Assembly (NCBI RefSeq): GCF_004353505.1
Contig: NZ_SMNQ01000022.1
Location: forward strand, 48,942 to 112,941
Length of the DNA stretch: 64,000 nucleotides
Source: Streptomyces sp. WAC05374
Lineage (GTDB): Bacteria > Actinomycetota > Actinomycetes > Streptomycetales > Streptomycetaceae
Direction: 5' to 3'
Below are positions 1 through 8,719 of this stretch, in pieces. The notes beneath the pieces are model-generated. The model did no database searches. It was not told where the DNA came from and saw only the letters and a program-made list of their open reading frames with translations. How positions within the stretch are numbered: position 1 is the first letter of the stretch; each line of letters starts with the position of its first letter. Position numbers and translations under genes: made by a program.

Positions 1-1
1 C

Positions 2-1120
2 GCCGACACGCGGCGCCGCGAACGCCAACTCCGCAAGCGCGGGCTCCACTTCGTGGGAGCGGGCATCTCGGGCGGCGAGGAGGGCGCGCTGCACGGCCCG
101 AGCATCATGCCGGGCGGATCACCCGAGTCGTACGCCGCCCTCGGCCCCCTCCTGGAGCGGATCGCGGCCAAGGCGCCGGACGGCACCCCCTGCGTGGCCC
201 ATGTCGGCCCCGACGGAGCGGGCCACTTCGTCAAGATGGTGCACAACGGCATCGAGTACGCCGACATGCAGCTCATCGCCGAGGCGTACCACCTGCTGCG
301 CGAGGTGGCGGGCTACCCGCCGGCCCGGATCGCGGAGACCTTCCGCGCCTGGAACGCGGGGCGGCTGGACTCGTACCTGATGGAGATCACGGCGGAGGTG
401 CTCGCGCACACGGACGCGGCGACCGGGGAGCCGTTCGTGGACGTCGTGGCCGACCGCGCCGGGCAGAAGGGCACGGGCCGGTGGACGGTCCAGCTCGCCC
501 TGGACCTCGGCGTGCCGGTGCCGGGGATCGCGGAGGCGGTGTTCGCCCGGTCGCTGTCGGGCCACGCGGCGCTGCGCGAGGCGTCACGGGGGCTGCCGGG
601 ACCGGCGGTGAAGCCCCTCGACGAGTTCGAGGCGGCACGGTTCGCCGAGCAGGTGGAGCGGGCGCTGTACGCCTCGAAGATCGTCTCGTACACGCAGGGC
701 TTCGACCAGATCCGCGCGGGCGGCGAGGCGTACGGGTGGGCGGTGGACCTCGGCGCGGTGGCGTCCCTGTGGCGGGCCGGCTGCATCATCCGGGCGGCCT
801 TCCTCGACCGCATCCGGGGCGCCTACGCGGCACGGCCGGGCCTGGTGGGCCTGCTCGCCGACGAGGGCTTCGCGGCGGAGATCGGCGCCGCCCAGGACGA
901 CTGGCGCGCGGTGGTCGCGGCCGGCGCGCTGCGGGGCGTGCCGACGCCGGGGTTCTCGGCGGCGCTCTCCTACTACGACACGCTGCGCGCCCCCCGGCTG
1001 CCCGCCGCCCTCGTCCAGGGCCAGCGGGACTTCTTCGGCGCGCACACCTACCGCCGCACCGACCGGCCGGGCACCTTCCACACCCTCTGGGCGGACGGCC
1101 GCGGGGAGGTGGAGGTCTGA
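2..1120 (+). CDS. gnd: 6-phosphogluconate dehydrogenase, 3' part (5' end outside window)
   Basis: This is the C-terminal part of a decarboxylating 6-phosphogluconate dehydrogenase, the pentose-phosphate enzyme that converts 6-phosphogluconate to ribulose-5-phosphate and makes NADPH. The frame is open from base 2, and about 372 residues are visible. The family is usually about 480 residues, so roughly 100 N-terminal residues with the Rossmann nucleotide motif lie outside the window. Family signatures seen are GAGISGGEEGA, GPSIMPGG, the catalytic-lysine segment HFVKMVHNGIEY, and the C-terminal segment with QGQRDFFGAHTY. A GTG at 53 could be mistaken for a start, but homology continues upstream of it. 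No terminator is obvious before the G-rich spacer that follows. Confidence 0.95.
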   Translation, partial: ADTRRRERQLRKRGLHFVGAGISGGEEGALHGPSIMPGGSPESYAALGPLLERIAAKAPDGTPCVAHVGPDGAGHFVKMVHNGIEYADMQLIAEAYHLLREVAGYPPARIAETFRAWNAGRLDSYLMEITAEVLAHTDAATGEPFVDVVADRAGQKGTGRWTVQLALDLGVPVPGIAEAVFARSLSGHAALREASRGLPGPAVKPLDEFEAARFAEQVERALYASKIVSYTQGFDQIRAGGEAYGWAVDLGAVASLWRAGCIIRAAFLDRIRGAYAARPGLVGLLADEGFAAEIGAAQDDWRAVVAAGALRGVPTPGFSAALSYYDTLRAPRLPAALVQGQRDFFGAHTYRRTDRPGTFHTLWADGRGEVEV

Positions 1121-1131
1121 GGGGTGCCAGG

Positions 1132-1334
1132 GGTGGGGGCCGGGCCGTGGCTTGCGCGGCCGGGCGGCTCGCTTGACTCGGGTGGGTTGGGCGCGTGAGG
1201 GGGCCGGGGTCGGAGGGGGCCGGGGTGTGGCGTGCGCGGCCGGGGTGTGGCCTGGCTGGGCGGGTGGGCTGGGCACCGTGGGGCGGTGCCCGGTCGGGGT
1301 GGGGGCCGGGTTGTGGCTTGCGCGGCCGGGCGGC
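1132..1334. repeat. G-rich spacer with a 37-bp direct repeat
   Basis: Two 37-base copies differing at two positions lie at 1132-1168 and 1298-1334 (they begin GGTGGGGGCCGGG and end GCGCGGCCGGGCGGC). A related partial copy sits near 1226-1250. The plus strand here is dense in runs of three to five G, so G-quadruplex formation is possible. No gene is supported between 1121 and 1383. Confidence 0.6.
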
Positions 1335-1383
1335 CCGGCGTCCGGCCTTGGGGGGCCGGGGCCGGGCGGTCCGACATGCGGCG

Positions 1384-1653
1384 TCAGCTCGCCGGGCCGG
1401 GTTCCGGTTCGGGGCCGGGGACCGGGTCGGGGCCGGGCGGCTTGGGCACCGGGTCCGGGGTGGGCCCGGGCGGGGGCGGCCCGGGGTGCGGGGGCGGCGT
1501 CGGGGTCGGTACCGGGCCGGGGGCGGGGCCCGGTTCGGGGCCCGGCGGGCCCGGCTGCGGCACGGGGGTCGGCGGCACCGGGTCCGGCGGGCCGGGCGGC
1601 GGCGTCGGCGCGGGCGGTACGGGGTCGGGCGGGTACGGGTTCGGGCTGGTCAT
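1384..1653 (-). CDS. proline-rich small protein (89 aa), hypothetical
   Basis: The predicted product is almost entirely Pro with Gly, Asp, Glu, Thr and Val, arranged as short P-x-P and PPGP-like units. There is no hydrophobic segment and no recognisable domain, so it should be disordered. An AGGGAG ribosome site sits about 7 bases before the ATG at 1653, which favours a real gene. Against it, in this GC-rich sequence a CCN/GGN-rich stretch can stay open by chance. No function is proposed. It lies between panD and gnd and is transcribed in the panD direction, 125 bases downstream of the panD stop. Confidence 0.5.
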   Translation of the reverse strand: MTSPNPYPPDPVPPAPTPPPGPPDPVPPTPVPQPGPPGPEPGPAPGPVPTPTPPPHPGPPPPGPTPDPVPKPPGPDPVPGPEPEPGPAS

Positions 1654-1778
1654 GGCTCGCTCCCTGAACGGTTCTGCCGTGCGGGTTCCAGAATCTCCCG
1701 CTGCGCGTTCCCCCGCGCGGCGGGATCACTCGTCGGGGTACGCCGGCGGACCGGGGCGCCCACCCGGGCGCCCGCCGG

Positions 1779-2210
1779 TCAGGCGCGGGCGGCGGCCGGT
1801 ACGGCGTGCGGGCTGCGCGCGGTGTCGCTGCCGGGAACGGGCGCGGAGGCGTCGGAGCCCAGCTCCACGATGCGGTTGGCCTCGTCGACGTGGACGACGC
1901 GCGGCACCAGCGAGCGGGCCTCGGCGTCGTCGACCTGGGCGTAACTGATCAGGATGACCAGGTCACCGGGGTGCACCAGGTGGGCGGCCGCGCCGTTGAT
2001 GCCGATCACGCCGGAGCCGCGCTCGCCCTCGATGACGTACGTCTCCAGGCGCGCGCCGTTGTCGATGTCGACGATGTGCACGAGCTCACCCGGCAGCAGA
2101 TCGGCCGCCTCCATCAGGTCGGCGTCGACGGTCACCGAACCCACGTAGTGGAGATCCGCCTGGGTCACGGTGGCGCGGTGGATCTTGGACTTGAACATGG
2201 TACGAAGCAT
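1779..2210 (-). CDS. panD: aspartate 1-decarboxylase
   Basis: This pyruvoyl enzyme makes beta-alanine from L-aspartate for pantothenate and CoA synthesis. The start chosen at 2210 gives MLRTMFKSKIH, the standard family N-terminus, and is preceded by a GGGAG ribosome site. From it the self-cleavage site falls exactly at Gly24-Ser25 (HYVGSVT), with Lys9, Arg54 and Tyr58 in their expected places. An upstream in-frame codon at 2258 would add 16 residues without family support. After about residue 115 there is a tail rich in Ala, Pro and Ser. The protein is 143 residues, slightly longer than the usual 125-140. It appears monocistronic, with panB/panC not in the window. Confidence 0.96.
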   Translation of the reverse strand: MLRTMFKSKIHRATVTQADLHYVGSVTVDADLMEAADLLPGELVHIVDIDNGARLETYVIEGERGSGVIGINGAAAHLVHPGDLVILISYAQVDDAEARSLVPRVVHVDEANRIVELGSDASAPVPGSDTARSPHAVPAAARA

Positions 2211-2559
2211 CGAGGTACTCCCGGTAATCAGCTCCCTGCCTGCGTTTGTGCAGGTCAAGGGCGGTTTCCTTACCCTACAACGAGTCGTGTGCCCCGGGCG
2301 GCGCTCCCCGGGTTCCCCGGGTTGACGCCGACCGCGTGCCGACGTCGCCGGCGTACCGCCCGGCAGGATCGAGGGCGGTACGCGGCCGTCCGCCGCCCTG
2401 CCGCGACGACGATGCCAGCGTACGCAACGCGTGGTGGGGGTCCGCCGTGATCGCCGTCACTGTGGACGCGGTGGCGAGGCGCCCTGGAGCCGCTCTCCGG
2501 CCGCGGGCGGTCGCGGGGCGGCAGCCGGCCGTGCGGGGGCACCGCATCGGGCCGGCCCG
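2211..2559. other. intergenic region between gluD and panD
   Basis: No gene is supported here. The stretch should hold the panD promoter (near 2211-2290, where AT content rises) and the end of the glutamate transport transcript. A weak inverted repeat (AGGGCGG/CCGCCCT, 2372-2399) could act as a terminator for gluD. Three CCCCGGG copies lie at about 2291-2321. Confidence 0.4.
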
Positions 2560-3501
2560 TCAGCTCTCCTTCTTGTCCCGGGCGGTCCTGCCGCCCGGTT
2601 CGCCGGGCTCGTCGGGGTGGACGTGCTCGCCCGGTGTCGAGAGCTCCGCGACGGTGTCGGCGCCGACCACCGCGCCGGTGGACTTCTTGCCGCGGCGCAG
2701 TCTGCCCTCCAGCCACCCGGCGAAGGAGGTCAGCAGGAAGTTCAGGATGACGAAGATCACGGCCACGACGGTGAAGCTGGCGATGGTGTTCGCGCCGTAG
2801 TTGGCGCTCATGGGGCGCACCGACGCCAGCAGTTCGGAGAAGCCCAGCAGTGCGCCGCCCAGAGCCGTGTCCTTGACGATGACCACGAGCTGGCTGACGA
2901 GGGCCGGCAGCATCGCGGTGACGGACTGCGGCAGCAGGACGTAGGTCATCGTCTGGCCCTTGCGCATGCCGATCGCCTTGGCCGCGTCGGTCTGGCCGTG
3001 CGGCAGGGACAGGACGCCGGCCCGTACCACCTCGGCCAGGACCGAGGCGTTGTAGAGGACGAGGCCGGTGACCACGGCGTACAGGGGCCGGGTGTCGGGG
3101 CTGATGTCGGTGAACTCGGCGTACGCCGCGTTGGCGAAGAGCATCAGGATCAGTACCGGGATGGCGCGGAAGAACTCCACGACGGTCCCGCCGACGCCGC
3201 GTACCCACCAGTGGTCGGACAGCCGGGCCATGCCGAGGAGCGCGCCGAGGGGCAGGGCGATGACCATGGAGAGGGAGGCGGCGATCAGCGTGTTCTCGAG
3301 CCCCGGCAGGAGGAAGGTGCTCCAGGCCCGGCCGTCGGTGACGAACGGATCCCACTTGGCGCCCTCGAGCTGGCCCTTGTCGGCCAGGGCCTGCCACACC
3401 CACCAGATCAGCGCGGCGAGGGCGACGAGGAACAGCACGGTGTACAGGACGTTGCGCCGCCTGGCGCGGGGGCCGGGGGCGTCGTAGAGGACGGAGGTCA
3501 T
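2560..3501 (-). CDS. gluD: glutamate ABC transporter permease, GluD-like
   Basis: This is an integral membrane subunit of a polar amino acid (glutamate-type) importer. It has an N-terminal helix (about residues 18-38) and the His/Glu/Gln-type permease core with several helices. The EAA loop is seen as AKAIGMRKGQTMTYVLLPQSV, the site that docks on the ATPase. Residues after about 270 form a polar, charged cytoplasmic tail (TARDKKES). The start codon overlaps the gluC stop by ATGA, so translation is probably coupled. It is the last gene of the gluABCD operon (minus strand), which in Streptomyces and Corynebacterium takes up glutamate. Confidence 0.92.
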   Translation of the reverse strand: MTSVLYDAPGPRARRRNVLYTVLFLVALAALIWWVWQALADKGQLEGAKWDPFVTDGRAWSTFLLPGLENTLIAASLSMVIALPLGALLGMARLSDHWWVRGVGGTVVEFFRAIPVLILMLFANAAYAEFTDISPDTRPLYAVVTGLVLYNASVLAEVVRAGVLSLPHGQTDAAKAIGMRKGQTMTYVLLPQSVTAMLPALVSQLVVIVKDTALGGALLGFSELLASVRPMSANYGANTIASFTVVAVIFVILNFLLTSFAGWLEGRLRRGKKSTGAVVGADTVAELSTPGEHVHPDEPGEPGGRTARDKKES

Positions 3502-4163
3502 CGTTTCACCGCCACCTTCTTGCTCACCCAGCCGAGGAACAGCCCGGTCGGGAGGGTGAGACAGATGAACCCGAACGCGAAGATGGCGGAGATCAGGATG
3601 AGCTGGGCCTCGTTCTCGATCATCTCCCGCATCAGCAGCGCGGCTTCGGCGACGCCGATCGCGGAGGCCACCGTGGTGTTCTTGGTGAGGGCGATCAGCA
3701 CGTTGGTCAGGGGGCCCACCACCGAGCGGAAGGCCTGGGGCAGGACGATCAGCCGCAGGGTCTGGGTGAAGGGCAGACCGATGGCGCGGGCCGCCTCCAC
3801 CTGGCCGATGGCCACGGTGTTGATGCCGGAGCGCAGCGCCTCGCAGACGAACGCGGAGGTGTAGGCGATCAGGCCGAGCACCGCGAGCCGGAAGTTGATG
3901 GTCTTGAAGTCGTCCGCGCCGAGCGTCACGTTGAGCGTCTGGAAGAGCCCCAGGGACGTGAAGACGATGATCACCGTCAGAGGGATGTTCCGCACGATGT
4001 TGACGTACGCGGCGCCGAAGCCCCGCATCAGGGGCACGGGGCTGACCCGCATCGCGGCCAGCACGGTCCCCCAGATCAGGGAGCCGATGGCCGAATAGAC
4101 GGTGAGCTGCACCGTCACCCAGAAGGCGCCCAGCAGGTCGTAGCCCTCAAGAAAGTCGAACAC
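3498..4163 (-). CDS. gluC: glutamate ABC transporter permease, GluC-like
   Basis: This is the partner permease to GluD, 221 residues with about five membrane helices. The EAA loop AARAIGLPFTQTLRLIVLPQA is complete for ATPase contact. It starts with GTG at 4163, behind an AAGGGCGGG ribosome-site region. Its stop overlaps the gluD start by four bases. Together with GluD it should form the membrane channel fed by the lipoprotein GluB and powered by GluA. The family assignment is secure; glutamate as substrate is inferred from operon order and similarity to the actinobacterial glu system. Confidence 0.92.
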   Translation of the reverse strand: MFDFLEGYDLLGAFWVTVQLTVYSAIGSLIWGTVLAAMRVSPVPLMRGFGAAYVNIVRNIPLTVIIVFTSLGLFQTLNVTLGADDFKTINFRLAVLGLIAYTSAFVCEALRSGINTVAIGQVEAARAIGLPFTQTLRLIVLPQAFRSVVGPLTNVLIALTKNTTVASAIGVAEAALLMREMIENEAQLILISAIFAFGFICLTLPTGLFLGWVSKKVAVKR

Positions 4164-4235
4164 GATGTCCCGCCCTTCCCGTGCGGGTACGGCTCGGCGC
4201 GCCGCCGGCAGGGGCGGCGCGCCGGACCGGTCCGT

Positions 4236-5075
4236 TCACTGGACGATGTTGCCGATCTTCGGGGCGGGTTCGTTCTTGTAGTTCGCCGGGCCGAAGTTCT
4301 TCTTCACCGCCTCGTCCCAGGAACCGTCCGAGACCATCTTCTCGAGTGCGGAGTTGATCTTGGCCTTGAGGTCGCTGCCCTTCTGGACACCGATGCCGTA
4401 GTTCTCGTTGCTGAGCTTGAAGCCGCCGAGCTTGAACTTGCCCTGGTGCTCCGGCTGCGACGCGTAACCGGCGAGGATCGAGTCATCGGTGGTCAGTGCG
4501 TCCACGGCCCTGTTCTCCAGACCGGTCAGGCACTCGGAGTAGCCGCCGTACTCCTGGAGCTGGGCCCTCGGGGCGATCCGGTCCTTGACGTTCTGCGCGG
4601 ACGTGGACCCGGTGACCGAGCAGAGCTTCTTGTCGTTCAGGTCCTCGGGCTTCTTGATGGAGTTGTCGTCCGCCCTGACGAGGACGTCCTGGTGCGCCAG
4701 CAGGTAGGGGCCGGCGAAGTCGACCTTCTTCTGACGCTCGTCATTGATCGAGTAGGAGGCCGCGATGAAGTCGACGTCGCCGCGCTGGAGGAGCGTCTCG
4801 CGGTCGGCGCTCTTGGCTTCCTTCCACTCGATGTCGCCGGGCTCGTAGCCGAGCTCCTTGGCCACGTACGTCGCCACGTCGACGTCGAAGCCCGTGTACT
4901 TGCCGTCCGGCGTCTTCAGGCCGATGCCCGGCTGGTCGAACTTGATGCCGACGGTGACCTTGTCACCGCCGTCACCGGAACCGCCCCCGCCGTCGTCGGA
5001 GCCGCAGGCGGCGGCGGTGAGTGACAGCGCGACCGCGGCGGCGGCCGCGACGGCGGTGGCCTTCAGAGGTTTCAT
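4236..5075 (-). CDS. gluB: glutamate-binding lipoprotein, GluB-like
   Basis: This is the extracellular substrate-binding protein of the importer. A lipoprotein signal peptide (MKPLKATAVAAAAAVALSL) ends in a lipobox TAAAC, followed by an Asp/Gly/Ser linker. The mature part is a bacterial SBP_bac_3 fold: KFDQPGIGLKTPDGKYTGFDVD, TDDSILAGYASQ, and a C-terminal half typical of glutamate/glutamine binders. Two in-frame ATGs exist, at 5084 and 5075. The second is preferred because AGGG lies 9 bases before it, whereas it directly abuts the first. It lies 71 bases from gluA and 72 from gluC. Confidence 0.93.
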   Translation of the reverse strand: MKPLKATAVAAAAAVALSLTAAACGSDDGGGGSGDGGDKVTVGIKFDQPGIGLKTPDGKYTGFDVDVATYVAKELGYEPGDIEWKEAKSADRETLLQRGDVDFIAASYSINDERQKKVDFAGPYLLAHQDVLVRADDNSIKKPEDLNDKKLCSVTGSTSAQNVKDRIAPRAQLQEYGGYSECLTGLENRAVDALTTDDSILAGYASQPEHQGKFKLGGFKLSNENYGIGVQKGSDLKAKINSALEKMVSDGSWDEAVKKNFGPANYKNEPAPKIGNIVQ

Positions 5076-5146
5076 GGTGATCATCCCTGCGGATTACTGT
5101 GGGGGGAGGGGAATTGCGGGGCCGGGCCGGTTCCTCACCGGCCGGC

Positions 5147-5914
<768 letters not shown>

Positions 5915-6076
5915 TGCTGCTCCCTCATCGGCTTCATCCTCCATCCGCCTCCCGCCCGCCGCACGCCGAGACCGCGCCGGGAGGGACGGGCGGTGGCGGA
6001 CCGGCCGGGAGCCCCGCCGCCGCCGTGACCGGGCCGGACACGGGCGCGCTGGTACATTGGGGGCACGCTTCGACAC

Positions 6077-6112
6077 CGCCGGGGCCCGTACCGAGGGGTA
6101 CGGGCCCCGGCG
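6077..6112 (+). promoter_or_regulatory. perfect 16-bp hairpin in the leader of the DEAD-box helicase
   Basis: Bases 6077-6092 and 6097-6112 are exact inverted complements (CGCCGGGGCCCGTACC and its reverse complement), separated by the four-base loop GAGG. The 3' end of the stem is 32 bases before the helicase ATG and 18 bases before its GAGGAG ribosome site. No U-run follows, so it is not a classical terminator of an upstream plus-strand transcript. In a leader it may be a regulatory or stabilising structure. Confidence 0.6.
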
Positions 6113-6144
6113 CGTTCCGGGCGCCCGACCGAGGAGAGTTCCCC

Positions 6145-7572
6145 ATGAACGCGAAGCCGCCCGTGCCCGGACACGCCCGTGCCGGTAAGCCCCAGGAGCC
6201 GACCGCCGCCGCGCGGGGCGACCTGCCGGCGCCGGGCACGGTGGTTCCGGGCCGGCAGCCGGCCGAGTCCTTCGAGGCGCTCGGGCTGCCGCCGAAGCTG
6301 CTGGAGACGATGACCCGTCTCGGGGTGACGGAGCCCTTCCCTATCCAGGCCGCCACCCTGCCCGACGCGCTGGCCGGCCGGGACGTCCTCGGCCGCGCGC
6401 GGACCGGGTCCGGCAAGACGCTCGCCTTCGGTCTGGCGCTGCTCGTCCGGACGGCGGGCCTTCGGGCGGAGCCGAAACGGCCGCTCGGCCTGGTGCTGGT
6501 GCCGACGCGGGAGCTCGCGCAGCAGGTGGGCGACGCGCTGGCGCCGTACGCGCGGGCCCTGGGCGTACGGATGGCGACGGCGGTCGGCGGGCTGTCGATC
6601 AACCGGCAGGTGGCGGAACTGCGGACCGGTGCCGAGGTCGTCGTGGCGACGCCGGGGCGGCTGGCCGACCTGCTGTCGCGCCGGGACTGCCACCTGAACC
6701 AGGTGCGGATCACCGTCCTGGACGAGGCGGACCAGATGTGCGACCTGGGGTTCCTGCCGCAGGTCTCGGAGATCCTGGGCCAGGTCCGCCCGGACGGGCA
6801 GCGGCTGCTGTTCTCGGCCACGCTCGACCGTGACGTCGACGAGCTGGTACGGGGCCACCTGCACGACCCGGTGCTCGTCTCGGTCGACCGGGTGGCGAGC
6901 CCGGTCGACACGGTCGAGCACCATGTGCTGAACGTCCACGCCGCCGACAAGTACGCCACCGGCACGGAGATCGCCGCGCGGGACGGCCGGGTGCTGATGT
7001 TCCTGGACACCAAGGCCGGCGTGGACCAGTTCACGCGCCACCTCCGGGCCGTCGGCGTGCAGGCCGCCGCCCTGCACAGCGGGAAGTCGCAGCCGCAGCG
7101 CACGCACACGCTCGCCCGGTTCAAGGAGGGCGAGATCACCGTGCTGGTGGCCACCAACGTCGCGGCGCGGGGCATCCACATCGACGCGCTCGACCTCGTC
7201 GTCAACGTCGATCCGCCGGCCGAGGCCAAGGACTACCTCCACCGGGGCGGGCGCACCGCGCGCGCCGGGGCGTCCGGGAAGGTGGTCACCCTGGTCACCC
7301 CGGGTCAGCGGCGCGAGGTGAACCGGATGATGTCCGAGGCCGGCATCCGGCCCACGGTCACGCAGGTGCGTTCCGGCGAGCAGAGCCTGACCGCCATCAC
7401 CGGGGCGAAGCGTCCGCCGACGCCCTCCGGTGAGCGGACCGGCAACGGCAACGCGCCCTTCCGCGGCCTCGGCACCCGTCCGGGCCGCCCCGCGAAGGAG
7501 TCCCGTAAGGCCACCGAGGCCCGCAGGATCGCCGAGGCCCGCGCGGCCGCCCGGGTACGCAAGGGACGCTGA
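6145..7572 (+). CDS. DEAD-box ATP-dependent RNA helicase
   Basis: This is a 475-residue superfamily 2 RNA helicase that remodels RNA duplexes using ATP. Motifs in order are the Q motif around FPIQAATLPDAL, motif I ARTGSGKT, Ia PTRELAQQ, Ib TPGRL, II DEAD (in VLDEADQMCD), III SAT, then the C-terminal domain with VLVATNVAARGIHID and VI HRGGRTARAG. The N-terminal 35 residues and the C-terminal tail (KESRKATEARRIAEARAAAR) are basic and probably disordered RNA-binding extensions. The ATG at 6145 has GAGGAG upstream. It is probably a cold-stress or ribosome-assembly helicase, but the exact subfamily is not resolved. The 3' end of the coding sequence is copied into a tandem repeat. Confidence 0.95.
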   Translation: MNAKPPVPGHARAGKPQEPTAAARGDLPAPGTVVPGRQPAESFEALGLPPKLLETMTRLGVTEPFPIQAATLPDALAGRDVLGRARTGSGKTLAFGLALLVRTAGLRAEPKRPLGLVLVPTRELAQQVGDALAPYARALGVRMATAVGGLSINRQVAELRTGAEVVVATPGRLADLLSRRDCHLNQVRITVLDEADQMCDLGFLPQVSEILGQVRPDGQRLLFSATLDRDVDELVRGHLHDPVLVSVDRVASPVDTVEHHVLNVHAADKYATGTEIAARDGRVLMFLDTKAGVDQFTRHLRAVGVQAAALHSGKSQPQRTHTLARFKEGEITVLVATNVAARGIHIDALDLVVNVDPPAEAKDYLHRGGRTARAGASGKVVTLVTPGQRREVNRMMSEAGIRPTVTQVRSGEQSLTAITGAKRPPTPSGERTGNGNAPFRGLGTRPGRPAKESRKATEARRIAEARAAARVRKGR

Positions 7573-7705
7573 CCCGGGCGGGCCGGGGTGCCTGCCGCAC
7601 GGGACGCTGACCCCGGGCGGGCCGGGTGCCTGCCGCACGGGACGCTGACCCGGGCGGGCCGGGTGCCTGCCGCACGGGACGCTGACCCGGGCGGGCCGGG
7701 GTGCC
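7563..7705 (+). repeat. tandem repeat of 37-38 bp derived from the helicase 3' end
   Basis: About 3.8 copies begin at 7563, 7601, 7639 and 7676, each starting GGGACGCTGACC. The first copy contains the last codons and TGA stop of the helicase gene, so the later copies repeat the stop-codon context. The units differ only by one-base changes in G or C runs. The pattern suggests recent slippage or unequal exchange. Confidence 0.9.
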
Positions 7706-7723
7706 GGCCGGGGCGGGTCAGCG
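7679..7723. terminator. GC-rich inverted repeat between converging genes
   Basis: The last repeat unit (CGCTGACCC...GGCCGG) pairs with CCGGCC...GGGTCAGCG to form an imperfect stem of about 16 pairs with a four-base loop. It lies between the helicase stop and the stop codon of the minus-strand DUF3291 gene, overlapping the latter. It is a plausible bidirectional terminator without a U-tract, as is common in Streptomyces. Confidence 0.55.
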
Positions 7724-8275
7724 GCCCCCGTCGCTCGCCGGCCCGATGCCCTTGATCGTGGTCGGGGTTCCGTCCGGGGCGAACGGGTGGCGGAAGGTGA
7801 AGGCGTGCGGCGCGGAGCCGTGGTCGCGGAGGTTCTCCAGCCGGGAAACGCCCTCCTGCCAGGTGGGTATCACGCCGTCGGACACCCACCAGAACACGTG
7901 GTTCGGGTGTTCCGTCCGCTCGAACCAGTCGTACCGCCTGTTCAGCGCCTCCCGGTGGAGACCGGTGTAAATGGCGTCGAAGGCGGGGCGCAGGCCGGTC
8001 CAGAGCGAGAGGGACGCGGCCAGGGCGGTCGTTTCCACCGTACGGCCCTTGGTGTACCAGGCCGGTACGGCGAATTCACCCCATGCGCCCCAGTCCAGAT
8101 CGAAGTGCGAGCCCGCCTCGCCGTCTGCCGCTTCGGCGTGAGCGAGGTACCCGGGGTGCCGGCTGATCCTCTGGTAGATGGCCTCGCCGCTGTCGTGGAA
8201 CGCGCGCGTGAGAGGTGCGGGATCGGCGAGAGGTGACTTCAGGACGCCGAACGTGTACAGCGCGAGATGGGGCAT
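7718..8275 (-). CDS. DUF3291 domain protein
   Basis: This 185-residue soluble protein resembles the DUF3291 family, which has a ferredoxin-like, monooxygenase-type fold. It starts MPHLALYTFGVLKSPLADP, and the conserved core includes SLWTGLRPAFDAIYTGLHREAL, RTEHPNHVFWWVSDGVIPTW and HAFTFRHPFAPDG, rich in Trp and His. The start at 8275 has GGGAGAG upstream; longer in-frame versions run into low-quality sequence. Its biochemical role is unknown. It converges on the helicase and is divergent from the DUF485-actP pair. Confidence 0.8.
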   Translation of the reverse strand: MPHLALYTFGVLKSPLADPAPLTRAFHDSGEAIYQRISRHPGYLAHAEAADGEAGSHFDLDWGAWGEFAVPAWYTKGRTVETTALAASLSLWTGLRPAFDAIYTGLHREALNRRYDWFERTEHPNHVFWWVSDGVIPTWQEGVSRLENLRDHGSAPHAFTFRHPFAPDGTPTTIKGIGPASDGGR

Positions 8276-8719
8276 GCGTCTCTCCCTGGGGGGTGTCGTG
8301 GGGACCCGGTGCGGGCCTGCGGGCGACGGCTCTTGGGCGTGACCGACCGGCCCCGTCGCGGGTGGTTCGGCCCGGAGCAACTCCGGTGCGACCGTGGGCG
8401 ATCGCCGGAGACCCGGTGAAGGTAGCCGCCTTCGCGGGCGCTGTCGAAGTTGCGTTTTCCCTGTTCGGATGGCCTTTCGCACCGGTCATCGCGGGGCCTG
8501 GGCGGGACACGTCGCGAGCCTGGACGCAAGGGGTGGGCGGGATCGCGTACGGGCGGTACGGCGCGGACCGCCGGCCCGGCGTCGGGCACGAGAAGTGACC
8601 CGTTCGCCGGTCCGGTCGGTGGAACACCCCTTACGTCACCGCTCTACCCGTGAGTAACATGCGCGCACCACCCGGCCCCCATCCGCCCGCTGCCCCCAAC
8701 GGCGGCTAGGAGCACGTCC
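8276..8719. other. intergenic region with divergent promoters
   Basis: This 444-base stretch separates the minus-strand DUF3291 gene from the plus-strand DUF485 gene. Open frames exist in it but none has a family, a good ribosome site or sensible composition. It should carry two divergent promoters. A TAACAT at 8655-8660 is a possible -10 element for DUF485, though no convincing -35 was found. Confidence 0.4.

Noticed and set aside
8631..8660. TTACGT-18-TAACAT as a sigma-70-type promoter for DUF485
   Set aside because: The -35 half matches the consensus poorly; only the -10 half is noted in the intergenic entry.
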